Assembly (NCBI RefSeq): GCF_000328685.1
Contig: NC_019974.1
Span: 2,285,001 to 2,349,000 of the forward strand
Reading direction: 5' to 3'
DNA length: 64,000 nt
Source of the DNA: Natronococcus occultus SP4
GTDB taxonomy: Archaea; Halobacteriota; Halobacteria; Halobacteriales; Natrialbaceae
Both the position numbers and the translations under genes were made by a program. Shown piece after piece: positions 60,847-64,000 of this stretch. The number at the start of each line of letters is the position of its first letter. Positions within the stretch are counted from its first letter, which is position 1. Below the pieces are notes generated by a model. That model was not told the origin of the DNA, searched no databases, and worked only from the letters and a program-made list of their open reading frames with translations.

Positions 60847-61356
60847 ATGGTCGAACTCGGACGGATTGTGGTCTGTCAGTACACTGGACGCGTCGTCGAC
60901 GACGGGGAAGCGGGCGAGCCGTTCGACACCACCGACGCCGAACTCGCGCGGGAGGCGGGGATCTACCACGAGCACCGCAACTACGAACCCCTCGAGATCC
61001 GGGTCGGACAGGGCGAAGCCGTCCCCGGCGTCGAGCGCGCGTTACGGGAGTTCGAGGTCGATGACGAGGACGTCCCAGCAAAGACGACGATCCGTCTCGA
61101 CCCCGAGGAGGCCTTCGGCGAGCACGATCCGGACTGGGTCGTCGAGCTACCGCTCGCGGAGATCGACGCCGACGAGACGGACGCGATCGAACCCGAGACG
61201 CCGGTCCGGGACGACGACGGGAAACGCGGCTGGATCACCGCGATCGACGACGGGACCGCCACCGTCGACTTCAATCACGAACTGGCCGGCGTCCCCGTCG
61301 AGATCGAACTCGACGTCCTCGAGATCCGCGACGGGAGCTCGGCGACTCCCGAGTGA
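60847..61356 (+). CDS. FKBP-type peptidyl-prolyl isomerase (SlyD-like)
   Basis: This 169-residue cytoplasmic chaperone/isomerase carries an FKBP core: VVCQYTGRVVDDGEAGEPFDTTD, IRVGQGEAVPGVERALREF and TIRLDPEEAFGEHDPDWVVELPL. The inserted flap or IF domain (IDADETDAIEPETPVRDDDGKRGWITAIDDGTATVDFNHELAG) is seen in SlyD-type archaeal FKBPs. There is no His-rich tail. The start is the ATG at 60847; an in-frame GTG at 60838 is also possible. Confidence 0.91.
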   Translation: MVELGRIVVCQYTGRVVDDGEAGEPFDTTDAELAREAGIYHEHRNYEPLEIRVGQGEAVPGVERALREFEVDDEDVPAKTTIRLDPEEAFGEHDPDWVVELPLAEIDADETDAIEPETPVRDDDGKRGWITAIDDGTATVDFNHELAGVPVEIELDVLEIRDGSSATPE

Positions 61357-61437
61357 CGGCGTGGGCTTTCGTGCTGGTCACTGTCAACGGTACGATTGAT
61401 CGGCAGCTCGCCGGTCGAACGACGGCTGCCGTGGCGT

Positions 61438-62733
61438 TCAGTCGAGTTCAGTCGGATCGACTTCCGGCAGCGTAATGAGGTTCTCCCGGCCGATACGGAG
61501 CTTCTCGATATCGCCGTCGTCGGCCATCTGGGAAAGCAGCTGCGAGACCTTCGCGTTCGACCAGCCGGTCTCGGAGACGATCGACCCCTGTTTCATCCGC
61601 CCGCCGTTTTGCCTGAGTAGTCTGAGGACCCGCTCCTCGTCGCTCAACAGCTCGAGATCGACCGCGTCGGCGTCGTCAGCGCTCGAGTCCTCGGCGTACG
61701 CGAACGTCTGCCCTGCCGGCTCGTCGGTCGATTCTCGGTAGGTGGTGTCGGTCACTGGCCCCCGTCGGGACGCGGAGTCGACCGGGCCGCGTCGTCGCTC
61801 GTCGCCTTTCGCCGATCGCTCGGCCGTCTCGTCGGCGCGGTCGCTCTCGTCGGAGGCGAGGACGGCGGCGGCAGTCGCCGACAGTCGGTTCGCTCCGACC
61901 CGCCGGATCAGCGCGTACCCCGCTACGCCGATCGCCGCGATGACGACGAGCGCGCCAACGAACAGTTCGGTGCTCGCGGGGAGCAACCCGCCGGTACTCC
62001 CGGTCGCTCCGTCACCGGCGCCACGGAGGAACGTCGTCTCGAGTTCGCCCTCGCTGAACTGGTACGGTCCGTCGACGACGAGCGCGCTATCCTGCGGGCT
62101 CACCGGGAGGTTGTAGTCGTGAAATCCGTAGTTCGCCGGCGACTGGATCACGAGCCGCTGATCGTCGGCGAGCGTCGATAGCCACGGACCGTCCGTGCCC
62201 TGAAACGCGTCGCCGACATGGACCCGGTTCCCGTCGACCGCCGCGAACCCGGTCCAGGTAAACGAGTACGTGAGGACGCCGACCATCGGCTCCGACTCGT
62301 CGCTCGCGGAGTCGCCGTCGTCGTACACCGCCGGCTCCTCCCAGCCGTCTTCCCGGAGTGTCATCTCTCGGTCCGTCGTCTCCTCGGCCGCCTCGACATG
62401 GGGCTCGAACAGCCCGCGGTCGTAGACATCCCCGCGTTCGCCGTCGCGGATCTCCTCGGCGTACTCGAGGAACGCGTCGGTCTCCTCGTCGTCGCTCAAC
62501 AGGAACCGACTCTCGATCTGCCAGACGGCGTCCCCGCCTTCGGTGACGTTGATTCGGATCACCTGTGCGGGGTCGGTGGTCTCGAGGACGGAATCGTTCC
62601 CGACCGCGAACTGTGTCGATCGGTCCTGGGGCGAACTCGCCGATCCGTCGGCGGCCGCTACTGCCGGGACGACGGCGACCGAGCCGGCGAGGAGAACCAC
62701 AAGGACGACTGACAAGACGGTCGAGATCCGCAT
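61438..62733 (-). CDS. Surface-domain membrane protein with cytoplasmic winged-helix (DUF7343/DUF7345-like)
   Basis: This 431-residue protein has a signal sequence (STVLSVVLVVLLAGSVAVVPAVAA) and an extracytoplasmic domain of about 230 residues. One span lies near 258-278 (ELFVGALVVIAAIGVAGYALI). A linker of about 90 residues leads to a C-terminal winged helix (DEERVLRLLRQNGGRMKQGSIVSETGWSNAKVSQLLSQMADDGDIEKLRIG). It may sense something outside and regulate DNA inside. The start at 62733 is leaderless behind TTTTTTACT. It is divergent from the DUF7096-like gene. Confidence 0.85.
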   Translation of the reverse strand: MRISTVLSVVLVVLLAGSVAVVPAVAAADGSASSPQDRSTQFAVGNDSVLETTDPAQVIRINVTEGGDAVWQIESRFLLSDDEETDAFLEYAEEIRDGERGDVYDRGLFEPHVEAAEETTDREMTLREDGWEEPAVYDDGDSASDESEPMVGVLTYSFTWTGFAAVDGNRVHVGDAFQGTDGPWLSTLADDQRLVIQSPANYGFHDYNLPVSPQDSALVVDGPYQFSEGELETTFLRGAGDGATGSTGGLLPASTELFVGALVVIAAIGVAGYALIRRVGANRLSATAAAVLASDESDRADETAERSAKGDERRRGPVDSASRRGPVTDTTYRESTDEPAGQTFAYAEDSSADDADAVDLELLSDEERVLRLLRQNGGRMKQGSIVSETGWSNAKVSQLLSQMADDGDIEKLRIGRENLITLPEVDPTELD

Positions 62734-62851
62734 GCATACCACCGTTATTCTCAGAGTAAAAAACACTTTCTATGAGAAATAAAACAGTACAGCACCGTTC
62801 GACCCGTCTCGGTCCCTCTCGGCCGATGCCGAGACCAGCAAGCCGGTCATA

Positions 62852-62859
62852 TTTTATAT
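62852..62859 (+). promoter_or_regulatory. TATA box of the DUF7096-like gene
   Basis: TTTTATAT at 62852-62859 lies about 23-30 bp before the ATG at 62882, which suits a leaderless haloarchaeal transcript. No Shine-Dalgarno is present between. Confidence 0.7.
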
Positions 62860-62881
62860 CATGAGTTCTTACGGTGTATCG

Positions 62882-64000
62882 ATGAAGCGTGCGATGGCCG
62901 TCCTTCTCGCGGGGCTGCTCGTCCTCTCGCTGCCGGCGGTCGCCGTCTCGGCGACCGATTCGAGTGAAACGGACGAGACTGCCCTCGAAACGGACGAGCC
63001 GAGCCAGCCGTTCGTCGAAACGAACGGAACGACGAACCGTCTCGATCCCGGCGCTGACCCGCGAAGCGAGCGCACCGAACACGGCGACGATCTCGGAACG
63101 ACGCTGATGAGCGCCGACGACGAGCTCAGAGTCGACTACGAACAGGAGGCTATCGTCCGGAACGGGTTCGAGAACGCCTCGAGCGGGGATCGCGAGGAGA
63201 TGGTCCAGCTGGGGTACGAACGACTGCAGGAACGGACCGACGTCCTCGAGGAGCGCGAACGAGCGGCAGTACGGGAACACGCGGCCGACGATCGGTCGAC
63301 GACCAGACTGTTACAGACGTTCTCGCGGAACTATCACGAGTCGAGCGTGATCGCGAGCGCACTCGACGAACTGGTCGGGTACGCGGATCGGGTCCCGGAG
63401 TACTCGCTTTCGATCCGTGACGACAAGAGCGTCCTGGAGATGTATCGCACCGACGTCCGTTCACAGCTCGATGCGACGTCTGATCGAGGCGAGAGTGACC
63501 GAACGCACCTGGCCGTCAGAACCGCCGAAACCGGCTACTCCCTCTCCGTGCTCGATCGAAACTACGTTCGGGAGGCGACCCGGTTCGACAGCCGGAACGC
63601 GAGTCAGCCCGACCAGTTCAACGACATCACCGACGCACACGGAACGGCCCAGGAGCTGTACCCGTGGGTATTCGAGGCCGATCACGAAACCCACTCATCG
63701 ATGGCCGAGAGCAGAACCGTCCAGCTGTACCGAATTCAGGCAATCCACGATCAGGGTCAGCTAACCGCGTATCTCGACGGCGGAACGGGTACGGTCCACC
63801 GAGAGCTGCAAACCCTCGATCACGAGCAGTTGCCGCCGATCGACGACGATCGGTGGACCGAGGACGGCCTCGAGCTCTCGATAACCGAAACCGCCGCGAA
63901 CGGCCCGGCCGAAGTGTCGGTCGCGGACGCCGACACCGGCGACCCGGTGGCAGCGACGGTCTCAATCGAGGGAGCGTTCGCCGGCGAAACGGGGTCGAGC
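62882..64000 (+). CDS. Exported protein, DUF7096-like (3' end outside window)
   Basis: The frame is open from the ATG at 62882 to the window end (373 codons). A signal sequence (MAVLLAGLLVLSLPAVAVSA) is followed by an acidic linker and a helical domain (REEMVQLGYERLQERTDVLEERERAAVREHAADD, TFSRNYHESSVIASALDELVGYADRVPEYSL). Later beta-rich material leads to VADADTGDPVAATVSIEG, where the window stops. The pattern suits a haloarchaeal surface protein with a large extracytoplasmic part, and a C-terminal span is expected beyond the window. It is divergent from the sensor-like gene at 62733. Confidence 0.82.
   Translation, partial: MKRAMAVLLAGLLVLSLPAVAVSATDSSETDETALETDEPSQPFVETNGTTNRLDPGADPRSERTEHGDDLGTTLMSADDELRVDYEQEAIVRNGFENASSGDREEMVQLGYERLQERTDVLEERERAAVREHAADDRSTTRLLQTFSRNYHESSVIASALDELVGYADRVPEYSLSIRDDKSVLEMYRTDVRSQLDATSDRGESDRTHLAVRTAETGYSLSVLDRNYVREATRFDSRNASQPDQFNDITDAHGTAQELYPWVFEADHETHSSMAESRTVQLYRIQAIHDQGQLTAYLDGGTGTVHRELQTLDHEQLPPIDDDRWTEDGLELSITETAANGPAEVSVADADTGDPVAATVSIEGAFAGETGSS

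Overview
The window is chromosomal DNA of a haloarchaeon. It is GC-rich, its proteins are strongly acidic, most genes start at ATG with little or no leader behind a TATA-like box, and it carries archaeal or haloarchaeal marker genes: class I LysRS, Sec61-beta (SecG), the ribosome-recycling ATPase RLI/ABCE1, NOG1, archaemetzincin, F420:NADPH oxidoreductase, a PINA-type ATPase, the PitA heme protein and many haloarchaeal DUF families. IS200/IS605-type relics and the general gene content would suit Natrialbales, but that placement is an inference. I see no rRNA, tRNA or CRISPR array.

Layout. 1-6.3 kb: end of lysS, an M50 site-2-type protease, a PadR regulator, a copper lipoprotein and divergent pitA. 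6.4-16.2 kb: small haloarchaeal proteins, a YgfZ-type folate protein, a sulfatase, an S66 carboxypeptidase, and a BtuF-like protein followed 2 bp later by a JAMM desampylase-like protease. 16.2-24.9 kb: an SDR enzyme, a broken M32 carboxypeptidase gene carrying a 360-bp non-coding IS605-type element (PATE-like), two coupled Kef-type antiporters, an IS605-like remnant, and an intact M32 paralogue. 24.9-30.7 kb: small membrane and zinc proteins, an M20 peptidase, PINA ATPase, nadE, and a small winged-helix regulator with a palindromic operator.

30.8-36.0 kb is the most interesting accessory region. A small secreted protein with a SipW-type signal peptide, an oversized archaeal signal peptidase I and a DUF5305 membrane protein lie on the minus strand. 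A membrane-anchored wHTH (DUF7344-like) gene and a two-repeat exported protein are divergent from them. Together they resemble a TasA/AbpA-like extracellular filament locus.

36.1-52.8 kb is mostly housekeeping: EMC6-like protein and RLI, archaemetzincin, UPF0146, HAD phosphatase, FAD/Rieske oxidoreductase, GDPD, npdG, a response regulator, thioredoxin, secG, pdxT, a bifunctional-nuclease-family gene with hisE, a Cys-rich copper protein, NOG1, and a DUF389 protein. A low-GC patch at about 43.8-44.3 kb holds a short membrane-protein gene. 52.9-58.6 kb is a translationally coupled operon: an Nramp homologue that has lost its metal ligands, hyuA, hyuB and an Asp/Glu-racemase-family enzyme. The last part has engB, a Tat-exported polysaccharide-deacetylase-like protein, an FKBP isomerase, and a divergent pair of surface proteins (one with a cytoplasmic HTH), the second cut by the window end.
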